From assembly GCA_030247885.1 (NCBI GenBank), contig JAPDRO010000003.1:1922001-1986000 (forward strand): a stretch of DNA of 64,000 nt, given 5' to 3'. Below, one piece after another: positions 11,736 to 22,977 of this stretch (position 1 is its first letter; each line of letters starts with the position of its first letter). The translations under genes were made by a program, and so were the position numbers. This stretch comes from Taxawa tesnikishii (nom. ined.). Taxonomy: Eukaryota > Ascomycota > Dothideomycetes > Dothideales. Below the pieces are notes generated by a model that saw nothing but the letters and a program-made list of their open reading frames with translations, had not been told where the DNA came from and did not search any database.

Positions 11736-13051
11736 CTTGATCTAGTCTACTGTATCCGTTGTCTGAGTGTCTATAGAATTAACTCACGACTTCTGTGAGA
11801 GAAAGAAAGACGAGCAAGCAATCGAGAGAGGTATCGACCGGCACTGACACAGTTTGCGCTATAAGAGCACATGGTTGACAGTTGAGTTAGCCGGAGGATG
11901 CTCTTCTCCACGATCACTCAACGTGGACCGAGGCACGTTCGGCTGGGGAAAGTGAGCATGTGCAAGCCAGGGTCTTGGAGAACTCCTCGTCAGCTGCCAT
12001 CTGATAGAGTTGTTATCGTTACCAACAAGCCTAGCCTACATACGAGCATCGCTCTCACATCCACATGCGTACGATGACTTGAACACGACTGTACGTATCA
12101 CCTGCCTTCTACGGTAAACTGCAGCGAAGAGGTACGAGAAGCCCATCAATCATTGTCAAGGCTCACGGTACGAGTGCCGCTTTGCTACAGCAGTGCTGTA
12201 TATCTGCTATTTGAAATTTCTATAGCTAAAGAGACACGGAAGGAGTCTTGTGTTATATCTTCTAACTAGCCTGTAGCTAGCTGATGATTACAGCGGCTGA
12301 AGGCGGCGATGACTATGGTAGCGACTCCTTAGTACGTATATGTTGTTCTACTTCCTATGGCCCGCGACACGAGTGGGTACTTGTTGTGGATAAGTAGCAT
12401 TGTGTTAACCACGTTACCTTGCCTTGGTAGGCAGCGAGTCTGAACAAGGGTCGCAAGGGGTCTTGATTCGAACTAAACCCAGAGCGATCAACTTGAGTCC
12501 CTACATTATCGTGCACTCAAGTTCGCCTACAAGACTCCTCTCCTTCCGCTGACTCAACTTTCGCTGTGTCTCATCTGGATCCTCCCAATAGATGATTCAA
12601 AAAGACTGCTCTGGGAGTCTGGAATTCCTTGGCCGTTCACCTCTAGACACTCCTCATCCTCCGTAGTCGGCGCGAGCATAGTCAAGTTGACGCGCTTCTC
12701 GCCACTCAATTCTTCTGTCTCGTAAGCGCGCACCCACAGTTACATCAGTCGTGCGAGGGTGTGTTAATAAGGCAAGATCGCAAAAGCAACGAAGGCGGGA
12801 ACGCGTCTGGTTTTTTCGGTTCTCAGCTTTCCAAAATCAAATTGGAAGCGTTTGGAACTGTGCGAAGGAGCGTAAAGTTGGACTAACAGCCTATCTCCAG
12901 CAAATACCCAGAACAGCCGCCGTGGGAATCAAACAGTTACTAACAGATTGTACAGGTACATCCGGAACACTTCCACATCGTACAGTCACAATCTCAAAAA
13001 AATAAAAAAATAAAAAAATAAAAAATAAAAAAAATTAGGTATCACCTCTCG
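11736..13051. other. 1.3 kb intergenic region
   Basis: Holds the promoter of the nitronate monooxygenase gene and, next to 13051, the 3' flank of PSD1. There is a 9-bp perfect inverted repeat at 12490-12498/12515-12523 and an A-rich low-complexity tract at about 12996-13035. No coding or RNA gene recognised. Confidence 0.5.
12996..13035. repeat. A-rich low-complexity tract
   Basis: Runs of six to eight A separated by single T; lies just downstream of the PSD1 stop codon on the minus strand, so it reads as T-rich 3' flank. Confidence 0.85.
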
Positions 13052-14807
13052 CTAGTCCTCGTCCTCGACGTAGCCTAGGGCTTCACCGACCTTGACCCTC
13101 TGACCTCTCTCAACATTCCATCTCCATCCACCCTTTCTCATGTCCTCAGTCCCGTGACCTTTGAATCCCTCATCAAAGCTCGGCCTCCTACCCTTCGGCG
13201 CCTCAAACACCAGCACAATAGTACTTCCGAGCTGGAAGCCACCCATTTCCTCACCTCTCTTCAGCGCATGACCACCCAGCACCTTAGACGCACCCTCGTA
13301 CGTAGCTTCCGCGAAGCCAGAATACATTTCTCCACGATCGGCGGCCTCTTCGGCGGCGCGGTCGGCGGCGGTATCCGTGGTTAGGCTGTTGGTGCGAAGT
13401 TCGCGATCGAAGTTGATTTTGATGGATCCGACGTTGGTAGCGCCGACGGGGGTGTAGGAGAAGAATCCGTAGCGCCATCGGCCGAGGAGGACGACGCGTT
13501 CGTTTAGCGTGAAGAGGCCTGGGAGCGTGCGCTGGAGGTAGGGAGAGACGGAATAGAGCTCGCCGGCGAAGTGGCGGCGAGATTCAACGACCCAGGAACA
13601 GGGACTGTGGAAGCGGTGATAATCGCCCGGTGCGAGATATACGACGATGTAGTACAGCGAGGTAGGAGGCTTCGTTGTAGAAGGGATGGGCGACCACCAT
13701 GGCTGCTGCGACTGTCCGAGTGCGAGATCTGCGCGCACTTCGGCTTCGGAGCTGGGCTTAGATTGAGTAGACTGGTCCTGAGCATTTGCGTGTGATGAGG
13801 AATATGCATCTTGTCCGGAGAAGAGGTGTGGAAGTTTGTAGCTGATGCCGTTGATTTGGGCGAATTCTTCATCTGAGGAGATCATTTCCTGGTCACCACT
13901 GCGAGAACGGTCGGGGGACGGTTGGGACGAATTTTGCGAAGAGGCGATGTTGGACGTCGGCGTGCTTGTTCCACTAGAGCTAGGTGTTGGAGATTTTGAG
14001 CCGAGAAGTGCGTCCAGGGAATAAGTGACGCCTTTCACCTGCTCTACTTCACCATTGTCTATCATGCCGTATTGAATAACGCGTCCATCTGCTGGGCTGA
14101 GAAGAGCATTCGGATTAGGGTCCAGAGGTCGCACGCCAGGCTTGAGCGTACGGTAGAAGAAGGAAGCGAGGTTGGGATAAACGTGGAGATCTGGCTCAGA
14201 CACCTCGGAGAAGTTGACACCAAATATCCAGCCATACAGTTTGAATCCAGGGACGCGCAGATAGTATGGAATCTCCAGCTCGTTGAACCGCCCCCATATC
14301 CGGGATAACGCTTTCAGAGGCAATGTGGACATGATCTGGACTTGCCTAGGAAGTATCAGCGCAGTCACCTCTCCGATATACAGCACCAGATATGTACCAA
14401 GGACCACTGGGCCGTATCCTCTTCCTTTTCTTTGGTCTACCGTCACCACCGTCGTCTCCTGCAGGGCCAGGAACAGCGCCCACTGCGTCGCCAATTTCCT
14501 GTTCATTCCGAGCCTTTTCGCGTTCGTGTACTCGATACCACTGAAAGCCACCAAGGAAAGCTATACCGAGACCGATCGGTATAGGACGCCATTCCACCTT
14601 GGTATCCCGTAATGCTGCGCGCAACCTCGAACCAAATGATTCCTTACGGTGTTGCTGTTGCTGCTCATATAGACGGCCTGACGTGGTGAAGGTCCGGGCG
14701 CGCAAGCTCCTGGACACGCCCAGAGGGGCGTGGCGGACCAGATGGGAGAGTTCATGTAGGCGCAACGCACTGGCTGGCGCTTGCCTGGGTATGGCGGTCA
14801 ACAACAT
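13052..14807 (-). CDS. PSD1: Mitochondrial phosphatidylserine decarboxylase proenzyme
   Basis: 567 residues in two exons (14398-14807 and 13052-14345; 52-bp intron, GTACAT..CCTAG). Psd1 converts phosphatidylserine to phosphatidylethanolamine at the inner mitochondrial membrane. The N-terminus is Arg-rich without acidic residues (mitochondrial presequence), followed by one membrane helix (PIGLGIAFLGGFQWYRV). Catalytic features are all present: LLSPADGRV with the Asp, APGDYHRFHSP with the His, and the self-cleavage LGST motif near residue 500 whose Ser becomes the pyruvoyl group. A Ser/Pro-rich, presumably disordered insert separates PADGRV from the DYHRFHSP part. The start at 14807 (MLLTAIPRQAP) is chosen because it begins the presequence; the frame is open further upstream but that part overlaps the promoter of the neighbouring gene. 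Confidence 0.93.
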
Positions 14808-15244
14808 GATTTCTATATCGCCACGAACATGCCAAAAGAACAACCAAAGTTCGGGTTCGCTAGGAGCAGAGTTCAGGGCGAAAAACAATCTGTCGTTCGG
14901 TCGGCGATGACGTCGGCAAACTCCAGAGCTACGAGCTACTGCTGCAGGGATTACCCCAGATTTCGGTCGGCGGCCGGGATCCGAAAGAGGAAAGAACGAT
15001 TCGTGGCATGAACGTTTCCCGCGCGGCAAGTCCATACCGTAAGCTCGAGTATACCGAAAGTCGCTACAGCTTCGTCTTTCCCCCATTTCTCCATCTTCAT
15101 CGAAGTTGGCCTTCTTGCTAGGCCATGCGTAGACCTCACTCATAACCGCACGCCGAATCAAGTACGTGCTCGACAAAATGGCATCAGATGCGAACGTCCT
15201 CGACGGGCCGTGAAGTCTGGTAGGATACTGACTGAACAACAGCA
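14808..15244. promoter_or_regulatory. Divergent promoter region PSD1 / UBL protein
   Basis: 437 bp between two divergent start codons. No unmistakable motif. Open frames crossing it look fortuitous. Confidence 0.5.
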
Positions 15245-17460
15245 ATGGCCGAAGATAACAATGCGCCCGCCGTAGCTGGTCCCTTGCCTCCCGCTGTCAC
15301 TCTCAAGGTCCTTTCGCCGTCGCCAGAAGTCCCACAGAATGGTTGGGTTATCACCGATGTACCTACTTCTACGACCGTCGCCGAATTGAAGCGCAGAATA
15401 CACAATGTCCTTCCATCGCATCCGCCCGCCGACAGACAGCGTGTCCTCTACCAGGGCCGCTTCCTTTCAGATGCCCAGACCCTCAACCACGCATTCGGAC
15501 AACAGGCCCTTAGCCAGAGTCGTGAGTTCTCGGTACATCTTGTGCTGAGACAACCGGGTACCAACACGCCCACTGCTGCTCGTTCAGCAACCCCTACAGG
15601 CGTGGGTACACCACAACAAGCTCCTGCGCCTCCGCAAGCCCCTCGCATGCCTTCAGGAACGCCCGAACTTCCCAATCCCAACAACTTGAGAGACCCTATC
15701 GACCCTAGACACCCACGCCTTCCTCCAATGAACGTTCCACCAAACTTCCCTGGTCTCCCTCAAATACCCGGCCTACCCATACCACCACAAATGCTCCCAG
15801 GAATACCGGGCTTTGGCATGCCTCACGGCAACTTCCCAATGCCTGTTCAACAACCAGTACTGGTCAACGGACAACCTCAGATACCCCGCGCAGTTCGCCC
15901 GCCCCATAACCCCTTCCAGCATATATTAGCGCAGAACCAACAGCAAAGAGCAATGGCAGGACAACAGGGGATAGGAACTCAGAACAACGCGCACCAGACT
16001 GCTACCCGAGAGGGTACTGGCACACCTACAAATCCATCTTTGCATCCAGATGGGGTTCCCGGTCAAGGTGGCGACGCACAGAACCCGGCACAGGCACGTC
16101 AGCCGGGCAACCAGCCTGCACAGATTCCTGGCTTGAATGGCAATGCTATACGCTACAATGTCACGATCAACCAAGGCACATTCACCATACCTGCAATGCA
16201 GGGCGCTCCGATGCCTCCTCCACCCTTTCCGTTCCTTCAGAATCCGTTCGTCCAACATCCACTACAGAACGTGGCGCGAACAGATCGGGGACCAAATACT
16301 GGCCTTCCAAATTTCCAGACACGCGAGGCTCTCCAAAGAGATTTGGAGCATATACGGTCAAGGCTAACGGGATCTGAGACCTTAACCCGCGAGGAGCGCG
16401 AGTCCCTTGCAAACTCGCTGCAGCATGTTAGCAGGACAATAGCGATGAGCGAACCGCAATCAGAAGGTGCCCACATCACGGATGCTGCTGAGCGTACAGG
16501 AACGGCGGCAGCAAGTCAGCAGAATCCAACCTCATTACCTCAAGTTCAGGCCGATCAACCCACCGTATATCTCCTCTCTTCACCGACCGGCCCTCACGCT
16601 CTCGTCATGACTCCAAACGGTGTATTCAACGGTAGTCTTCCGCAACACAACACCGCCATTCCCTTAATCCAGTCCACAAGCGTACGGCAGACATCGTCGC
16701 CACCAGACACACAACACTCTCAACCTACTCCAACCACCAACGCCGCAGCAGACCAACCACAAGCGGAACACGCGCAGCCGCAACGCCCCCCATCGAGCAG
16801 TTGATTCACGAACTCGAAAACCAAAACCGCCTGGTGCTGGGCCAGCCGCAAGCGGCGCACCAAGCGCAGCAACAGCAGCAACCCGAAGCCGCAAACGCCA
16901 TCCAAGGCATTATGGCGCAATTCTGGCTCCTCTTGCGCATCATGATCTTCGTGTACGTCTTCATGGGGAGCGGCTTCGGTTGGCGCCGCCCGCTCGTCGT
17001 TGCCGGCGTCGGACTCCTCTTCTGGCTCGTCAGGGGCGGGTTCGTCGGCCAAGGTGCCCAGGGGAGGGTGCAGCGGTGGTGGGAGGACGTTACGGGCGCG
17101 CAGGGAGAACAGGATCTGCCGCAGTGGCGCCAAGTCCTGAGACCCGCGGAGCGTGCGCTGGCGCTGTTCGTCGCGAGTCTCTGGCCCGGAATTGGCGAGA
17201 GACATGTTGCGGCGCGCCGAGCTGCGGAGAATGAGCGCAGGAGACTAGAGGAGGCGGAGCGGACGAGGGAGGAAGAGGCGAGGAGGCAGGAAGCTGAAGC
17301 TGCGGCTGCCACGAGTATTACGGAGCAAGACCAGCCAACTGAAAATGATGCTAGCGCTACGGAGGCGACTCATGAATCGGAGGCTGGGACTGCCGTGACT
17401 GTCTCGGGCGCGGAAGTGAGAGAAGATGGCGATGTGAGGGCGCGAAGACCACCCGCTTAG
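15245..17460 (+). CDS. Ubiquitin-like domain ER membrane protein (HERP/Usa1-like, ERAD)
   Basis: About 738 residues. An N-terminal ubiquitin-like domain at roughly residues 17-100 (TLKVLSPSPEVPQNGW, ADRQRVLYQGRFLSDAQTL) is followed by a long Pro/Gln/Asn-rich linker, then two hydrophobic segments forming a likely hairpin (QFWLLLRIMIFVYVFM and PLVVAGVGLLFWLVRGG) and a charged coiled-coil tail (RRAAENERRRLEEAERTREE). This order matches mammalian HERP and yeast Usa1, scaffold proteins of the Hrd1 ubiquitin ligase in ER-associated degradation; Usa1-like function is inferred from architecture. The frame changes at the C6 run 16786-16791, where one extra base joins RPP to IEQLIHELENQN. No intron seen. 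The gene ends at 17458-17460. Confidence 0.75.
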
Positions 17461-17887
17461 ACGGCTCCATCTCTGGTGGTAATAGAGTCTGAACCTTCTT
17501 TGACGCTTTCTCATTAGACAGGCGAGATAGCTGGTTAACTATCATTACACGGCAGCAGGCTTGACCATGTCGGAACCAATGTGACCTTAAAACTCCACCA
17601 CGAGGACCTTTGTCGCTACGGCGAGTGCAAGCTAGTATTCTACCGTCCACATCATCACGGTCAGCTTCGTATGCACGCGTGGCAGGCGTAACTGAACTAA
17701 ACAATTTACGCGTGTGGAAAGTCGCATGACTTCGCGTAGAAATCTTATCTAATCTAATCTAGATCAGCGTTCCTCGACGCGTCGTCCATGTCGCCACTCT
17801 CGCACATCTGCCATTCTCGAACGCACGTTAATTCCCGCGCGAAATAACGAAGTCGATCCGCGCTCCATTCGACCCTCCGTCGTTGTA
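17461..17887. other. Intergenic, promoter of RDH54
   Basis: 427 bp between tandem genes. A repeated TCTAATCTAA at about 17744-17762 is the only visible pattern. Confidence 0.5.
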
Positions 17888-20707
17888 ATGGTGTTCAAGC
17901 CCTTCCGCCCTCCGTCGCTGTCGAAGAATCCTCCCACACAGGTCAAAGGTAAACCGGAAGAACCACCTGCAAAGAGAAGGAAAACGTCGAGCAAGCAAAC
18001 TACGGACAACGATGGTCAGGATTGCCAGATAGTATCTGTGCAGCCAGTTCCAGTCACCCAAAAGTCCTTTCGAAGCCCTCTTACCATATTAAAGAACTCG
18101 GTCCCGCAATCTACTGCAGCTGCTCCAGGCTTCGAAGGCTACTACAACGTGCTATGGCGCAAATTTACGACGAAAAAGAACAAGACGTGGGATGGTGATG
18201 GGATTCTGGCCGTTTCTGGTGGCTATGCGACACTTCGGGATATCTCAGGAAAGGAGATGGGGAGGACGACGTGCAAGGGACCGCTTGAACCTGGAGTTGG
18301 CCTATCCGTTAGTGGGAAGGAAATCGAGATAGACTCTGAGATACCGAAGGAGGACTTTCTGGCTGGTCGACCCTTCCTGGGTAACGTCCACAAACCGACG
18401 CTGTCACTAGCGCGGGAAGATATCAAAGTGTCGATGAAGGCACGAGTGAAGCAAGAGAAGGTGCAAGTCAGTCAGAGAGAGCCAAAAGCTGCTGTGCCTC
18501 TTCCACCATCCAGCCAAACCGCCTTCAAAACCCCGTTGTTGAACAATACGGTCCAGTCGAAGACGGATAGCAAGGTTCCTATTCCCAGGCATGATCCACT
18601 TCAAGAGGGCGCACTCATCATGAAGCGGCCAAGAGTTGCTCCGAAGGGGAAGCAGATAGTGGACGTGGTGGTAGATCCTGTTCTCAGCAAGCACCTACGT
18701 GAGCACCAGAGAGCGGGTGTCTCCTTTCTATACGAGTGCGTCATGGGCATGCGGCCCTTTGAAGGAGAAGGAGCCATCCTCGCAGACGAGATGGGCTTGG
18801 GAAAGACTCTTCAGACCATCGCTCTCATCTGGACTCTGCTCAAGCAGAACCCCATCTACGAAGAAGCTCCTGTGGTCAAGAAAGCTCTTATAGTTTGCCC
18901 TGTCACGCTCATCAACAACTGGCGGAAGGAGTTCCGCAAATGGCTGGGTAACGAGCGTATAGGCGTTCTGGTGGCAGAAAACAACAAGACTAGATTCACT
19001 GACTTCACAATGGGCAAGAGTTATCAGGTTATGATCATCGGATACGAGAAGTTGCGCACGGTTCAGCAAGATCTGCAAAAGGGTTCGGGCATCGATATTG
19101 TCGTTGCGGATGAGGGTCACAGGTTGAAGACTGCTCAAAACAAATCCGCCATGGCCATCAAATCTCTCAATACTGAGAGAAGAATCATCCTCTCGGGTAC
19201 GCCAATCCAGAACGATCTAAGTGAGTTCTACACCATGGTGGATTTCGTCAATCCTGGCCTCCTCAGCAAGTACTCTACGTTCAAGCGCGAATTCGAAACA
19301 CCGATCCTCAAAAGCCAGCAGCCCGAGGCGACTGCGAAAGACAAAGAGAAGGGACAGGCTCGTAGTGAAGAGCTTGCCGCCCTTACTGGACAGTTTATTC
19401 TCCGGCGCACGGCAGACATCCTATCCAAATATCTCCCGCCCAAGACGGAATATGTCCTGTTTTGCCGACCGACAGACGCACAAGCTGCCGTGTATCAGAG
19501 CGTGCTCGGCAACCCTGCCTTCAATGCGGCTCTAAACAACGCCGAAGCTACGTTGCAGCTCATCAACATTTTGAAGAAGGTCTGCAACAGCCCGTCACTA
19601 CTGAACAAAACGACGGAAGAATCGTCAAACGCCACTGCTGCTGCGTTGATCGGTAACATGCCGTCGGCAGCGCTCAGAACCCCTTCAGGTGGCAAGCTTC
19701 AAGTGCTTGACTCTCTCCTACACACTCTGCGGACAACCACGGAAGAAAAGGTTGTTGTGGTGTCGAACTACACCTCTACTCTGGACATACTCGGCAACCT
19801 GTTGAGCTCGCTGTCATACAATTTCCTCCGCCTTGACGGGCAGACTCCAGTATCCAAGCGCCAGGACCTCGTGGACAGGTTCAACCGCACCCCAGCCTCG
19901 GCGTGCTTCGTCTTCCTTCTGTCGGCAAAAGCGGGCGGTACGGGTCTGAACCTGATCGGCGCAAGTAGACTGGTCCTCTTCGACATCGACTGGAACCCTG
20001 CCACCGACCTGCAGGCGATGGGTCGGATCCACCGCGACGGGCAGAAGAGGCCGTGCTTCATCTACCGCATGCTGACCAAGGGAGCCCTGGACGAGAAGAT
20101 ATTCCAGCGCCAAGTCACCAAGCAAGGGCTCGCGGACTCGGTCGTCGACAACAAAGCCGGCACGGCCAGCTTCACACGCGACGAGCTGCGCGATCTGTTC
20201 AGCCTGGACCAACGCGCGCTGTGTCAGACCCACGACCTCTTGGGATGCCAGTGCGGCGGGAGAGGGACCGCGAAGGTCGTGGCGGACGGAGAGGACGAGC
20301 TCGCCGCCGCCGCAGACGGCATCCGAACGCCAGCGGAAGACATGCCCGAGGAGGACGACGACGAGGACCTGCCGGACGTCATGACGCTCGTCAAAGCGAG
20401 CCAGTACGACTGGCGCGCCGCGGACAAGGCGATCGAGGACTCGAAGGCGAGGAAGAGAGCGGCGGCGGACAAGGGCAAGATGCACAGTCTGATGCAGTAC
20501 TCTCACGTCGACACGGTCGCTTTTCGCAACGAGAAGCGCACGGCCGAGTCGGAGACTGGTGTTGCTGCTGGCGGGGGTGGGGACGAGGAGGCTGGCGAGG
20601 TGGGGGATGCGACGCTTGACGCTGCGATTGAAGACGCGGCCTTGAGGACCGTGGTTCAAGAGGACGGCAGTCGGGTGGATTTCGTGTTCGTCAAGACGAG
20701 CTCGTGA
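17888..20707 (+). CDS. RDH54: Rad54-family DNA translocase Rdh54/Tid1
   Basis: 939 residues, no intron, no frame break. Rdh54 is a Swi2/Snf2 dsDNA translocase that works with Rad51 and Dmc1 in homologous recombination and removes recombinases from DNA. The N-terminus starts MVFKPFRPPSLSKNP, typical of the Rdh54/RAD54B branch, and a domain with GYYNVLWRKFTTKKNKTWDG is also characteristic. Helicase motifs in order: I ADEMGLGKTLQTIALIWTL, Ia LIVCPVTLINNWRKEF, II DEGHRLK, III LSGTPIQNDLSEFYTM, then IV NYTSTLDIL, V SAKAGGTGLNLIGASRLVLF and VI QAMGRIHRDGQKRPCFIYR. The C-terminus is acidic with a Cys-rich short segment (CQTHDLLGCQCGG) also found in Rad54-type proteins. Identity as Rdh54 rather than Rad54 rests on the N-terminal segments. 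Confidence 0.93.
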   Translation: MVFKPFRPPSLSKNPPTQVKGKPEEPPAKRRKTSSKQTTDNDGQDCQIVSVQPVPVTQKSFRSPLTILKNSVPQSTAAAPGFEGYYNVLWRKFTTKKNKTWDGDGILAVSGGYATLRDISGKEMGRTTCKGPLEPGVGLSVSGKEIEIDSEIPKEDFLAGRPFLGNVHKPTLSLAREDIKVSMKARVKQEKVQVSQREPKAAVPLPPSSQTAFKTPLLNNTVQSKTDSKVPIPRHDPLQEGALIMKRPRVAPKGKQIVDVVVDPVLSKHLREHQRAGVSFLYECVMGMRPFEGEGAILADEMGLGKTLQTIALIWTLLKQNPIYEEAPVVKKALIVCPVTLINNWRKEFRKWLGNERIGVLVAENNKTRFTDFTMGKSYQVMIIGYEKLRTVQQDLQKGSGIDIVVADEGHRLKTAQNKSAMAIKSLNTERRIILSGTPIQNDLSEFYTMVDFVNPGLLSKYSTFKREFETPILKSQQPEATAKDKEKGQARSEELAALTGQFILRRTADILSKYLPPKTEYVLFCRPTDAQAAVYQSVLGNPAFNAALNNAEATLQLINILKKVCNSPSLLNKTTEESSNATAAALIGNMPSAALRTPSGGKLQVLDSLLHTLRTTTEEKVVVVSNYTSTLDILGNLLSSLSYNFLRLDGQTPVSKRQDLVDRFNRTPASACFVFLLSAKAGGTGLNLIGASRLVLFDIDWNPATDLQAMGRIHRDGQKRPCFIYRMLTKGALDEKIFQRQVTKQGLADSVVDNKAGTASFTRDELRDLFSLDQRALCQTHDLLGCQCGGRGTAKVVADGEDELAAAADGIRTPAEDMPEEDDDEDLPDVMTLVKASQYDWRAADKAIEDSKARKRAAADKGKMHSLMQYSHVDTVAFRNEKRTAESETGVAAGGGGDEEAGEVGDATLDAAIEDAALRTVVQEDGSRVDFVFVKTSS

Positions 20708-21219
20708 GGGGGTTTTTCTTTCTGGATGTGGCGTGGTCATCATGGCGAAGGTCTTGTGCTTCCTGATATGCTTGAGTGGACTTCTTTGAATGGCTTATGG
20801 TTTTCTAAAGTTGGCTTCTTCGCTCGAGATACCCCTTTAGATCGTCCTGAATTTATGTCGTCTTTGATCTGGCAACACAACCGCGTACGTTTCTCAAGCC
20901 TTCTTGTTCTCCGGATCAGTTGTTTGGAGAGTGCACGCTCACCATCATCCTTGTGCACCACACTCACGCGCATTCGTGGTCTGGGGTTCGGACGAAAAAG
21001 CAGTTCTTTCAGAGGAGGGGTTTTTCCAATTCTCATCATGACGAATCGTTCTATTGGGTCATCATCATTCACGTCCTATCTGACACGGCAAATGCATGCT
21101 CTTCACGCACAGGGCGTCCCGCAGCTCAAGCCTCATCGAAACTCTTCGAAAAATCATGGTATCGTGTAGAAGAACTTGCTCACTCTAAATCCGCCTCCCC
21201 CACCTCACCCACAACTCCC
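20708..21219. other. Intergenic between convergent genes
   Basis: 512 bp containing the 3' UTRs of RDH54 and the cytochrome b561 gene. No gene recognised. Confidence 0.5.
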
Positions 21220-22977
21220 TTACGAGCGACTCGGCCTCTTCCCATACCACTCCCGATGCCCATGCCTCGGCGGGCTCGCGCTCCCATCGCTCTCGCTCCC
21301 ACTAACGCGGCCCATCTCGATACTCTTCTCGTAGCTCGGAGGACCGTTCCTCCTGGCCCTGCGTCGCCTCGTCTCCCCGATGATGATGGCGGCGACGTAG
21401 ACGCACCAGACGAGCGCGGCGACGACGCCGTACGCGATCTCGCCGCTGCGCGTGTTGTCGGCGAGCTGGAGGCCCAAGCCTCCGTTGATGATGCCGAGGG
21501 TGATGATGATGCGGCCGAGCCAGATGTGGCCGTAGGACCAGACCATGCGGCGCGAGTGCTTCTTGAACAGGCGGTGGTGCAGCAGTCCCAGGATCGGCTG
21601 GAAGAAAATGAGCACGAAGAGGACGATGCCGATGATCGGGTGGGCTTTGTTGAGCTGTGGATTTCGTCATACGTCAGCGCCGACGGTCTCTCGGGGGTAC
21701 GTTTTGAGGTAAAAGGAAAGGAGGGGGTAAATAACTGCTGGGAGCTCACTTACCAAGCGCAGCTGCGTGGCCATGTAGACGCCGAGCCCGAAGCCGACAA
21801 TGTAGAGGACGTAGGCGAGGATCTGGCAGGCGGCGTGGAACCACACGAGACCCGGGAAGCTGAAGAGGCGGATTGCGATGCCGCCGAAGGGGAAGAAGAC
21901 GACGAATGCCAAAGCGGCGAAGACGCCGTGAGCGATCATGATGTGCTCGCCGCCGTGCTCGTAGAAACTCTGGTACCGCTGGCCCGTCGAGGCGAACGAG
22001 GATCCGTCCGAGCCGCTCGAGCCGCTCGAGCCGCTAGAGCCGCTAGAGCCGCTAGAGTATGGGTTGCCGGAATACTGCGAGTTTTCTGTGCAGTCGTCGA
22101 CATCGCGCCTGGAGTTGCGCTGCCAGGGTGCGGACGTAGGCCACGAGCCGCTGCTCCAGCACGATGCGAATTCAGTCGGGCGAGCAGTGGGCCATGCACC
22201 ACTGGACCAGGAGGTGGGCCAGGCGGTCGGGCAGCCGGAGCCGGAAGGAGAAGCCAGGGTCGCGCTCGCAGCGGTGGCCGTACAGCTAGCGGCGACGGTA
22301 GCAGTGCCTGCGGAGGCGGACGAGCCGCTGCCGGTCCCGCTGGAAGCAGAGGAGGTAGAGAAGGGGTTGGCGGAGCTGCCGCCCTTGGCCTGCGCGTACT
22401 GGAAGCTGAGAGTGCCGTGGTCGCCGTGCTGGCTGATGCTCTCGTCGAGATCGTCCGAGTTAAGTGGCGAGCCGGACTTTGTGGCGTAGATCCAGTTTCC
22501 GCTCGATGAGGAAAAGTCGGCGCTGCCGCCGGACCAGGAGTTACAGTTGGTGCACTTGACGTTGGCAGTCATGGTCCCGTCAGACACGCCAGTGCCGTCG
22601 AGGAGGGTGATTTGAGCCGCAGTGTCATGCTTGGGTTCGCTATGGCCGGAACCTAGACGCGGAGACACGGTCACGTTGTTGCCGGTAGAGTCGGTGTACA
22701 TGACGAAGATGTTGGCGCCGGACATTGAGGAACCCTGGCCCAGTGCGATCCATGAGTATGAGGTTGGCGCGCTGAGTTGGAAGTAGATGTCTCCGGTGCC
22801 AGAAGATGCTGTCGAGTCTGGGATATTCAGACTATAGCAGACATTGTTGTTACACGTCTTGGCGACCTGTGCGTATGCCGCGGAGCCTATGGAAGTCAGT
22901 TGAGGTGCGTTCTCCATGGGATATGTCCGAGACTTACCGAAGCTCAATGCGGCAGCTGCTGCCGTGAGAGTCTTCAT
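21220..22977 (-). CDS. DOMON (CDH-type cytochrome) plus cytochrome b561 membrane protein
   Basis: 535 residues in three exons (22938-22977, 21754-22886, 21220-21654). A signal peptide (MKTLTAAAAALSFGSAAYAQ) precedes an extracellular DOMON domain like the cytochrome of cellobiose dehydrogenase (VCYSLNIPDSTASS, DIYFQLSAPTSYSWIALGQG, IFVMYTD). A Ser/Thr/Gly linker with W-P-T repeats and an SGS tandem array leads into a cytochrome b561/ferric-reductase-like membrane domain with heme-ligand histidines (EHIMIAHGVFAAL, VWFHAACQILAYVL, KAHPIIGIVLF, WSYGHIWLGRIIITLGI). Such proteins are predicted transmembrane electron carriers linking cytosolic donors to extracellular acceptors or metal reduction; the partner is unknown. 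Introns are 51 and 99 bp with GTAAGT donors. The C-terminal tail is charged and cytosolic. An alternative frame for the last 30 residues stays open to about 21180. Confidence 0.88.
22008..22060. repeat. Coding minisatellite, Ser-Gly-Ser repeat
   Basis: Nine-base units (gctcgagcc/gctagagcc) repeated about five times inside the cytochrome b561 gene; it encodes the SGSSGSSGS linker between the heme domain and the membrane domain. Length is likely variable among strains. Confidence 0.85.

Noticed and set aside
11900-12700. Possible tRNA near a TTCGA-like motif
   Set aside because: The bases around GATTCGAAC do not fold into a cloverleaf by eye; no paired acceptor or anticodon stem.
14808-15245. 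N-terminal extension of PSD1
   Set aside because: The open frame continues, but the mitochondrial presequence starts at 14807 and the extension overlaps the promoter of the divergent gene.
19814-20743. 309-codon minus-strand frame
   Set aside because: Antisense of the GC-rich 3' end of RDH54; no protein features.
20920-22509. 529-codon plus-strand frame
   Set aside because: Antisense to the cytochrome b561 gene, with Asp/Val/Arg-rich composition produced by reverse-reading Ser/Gly codons.
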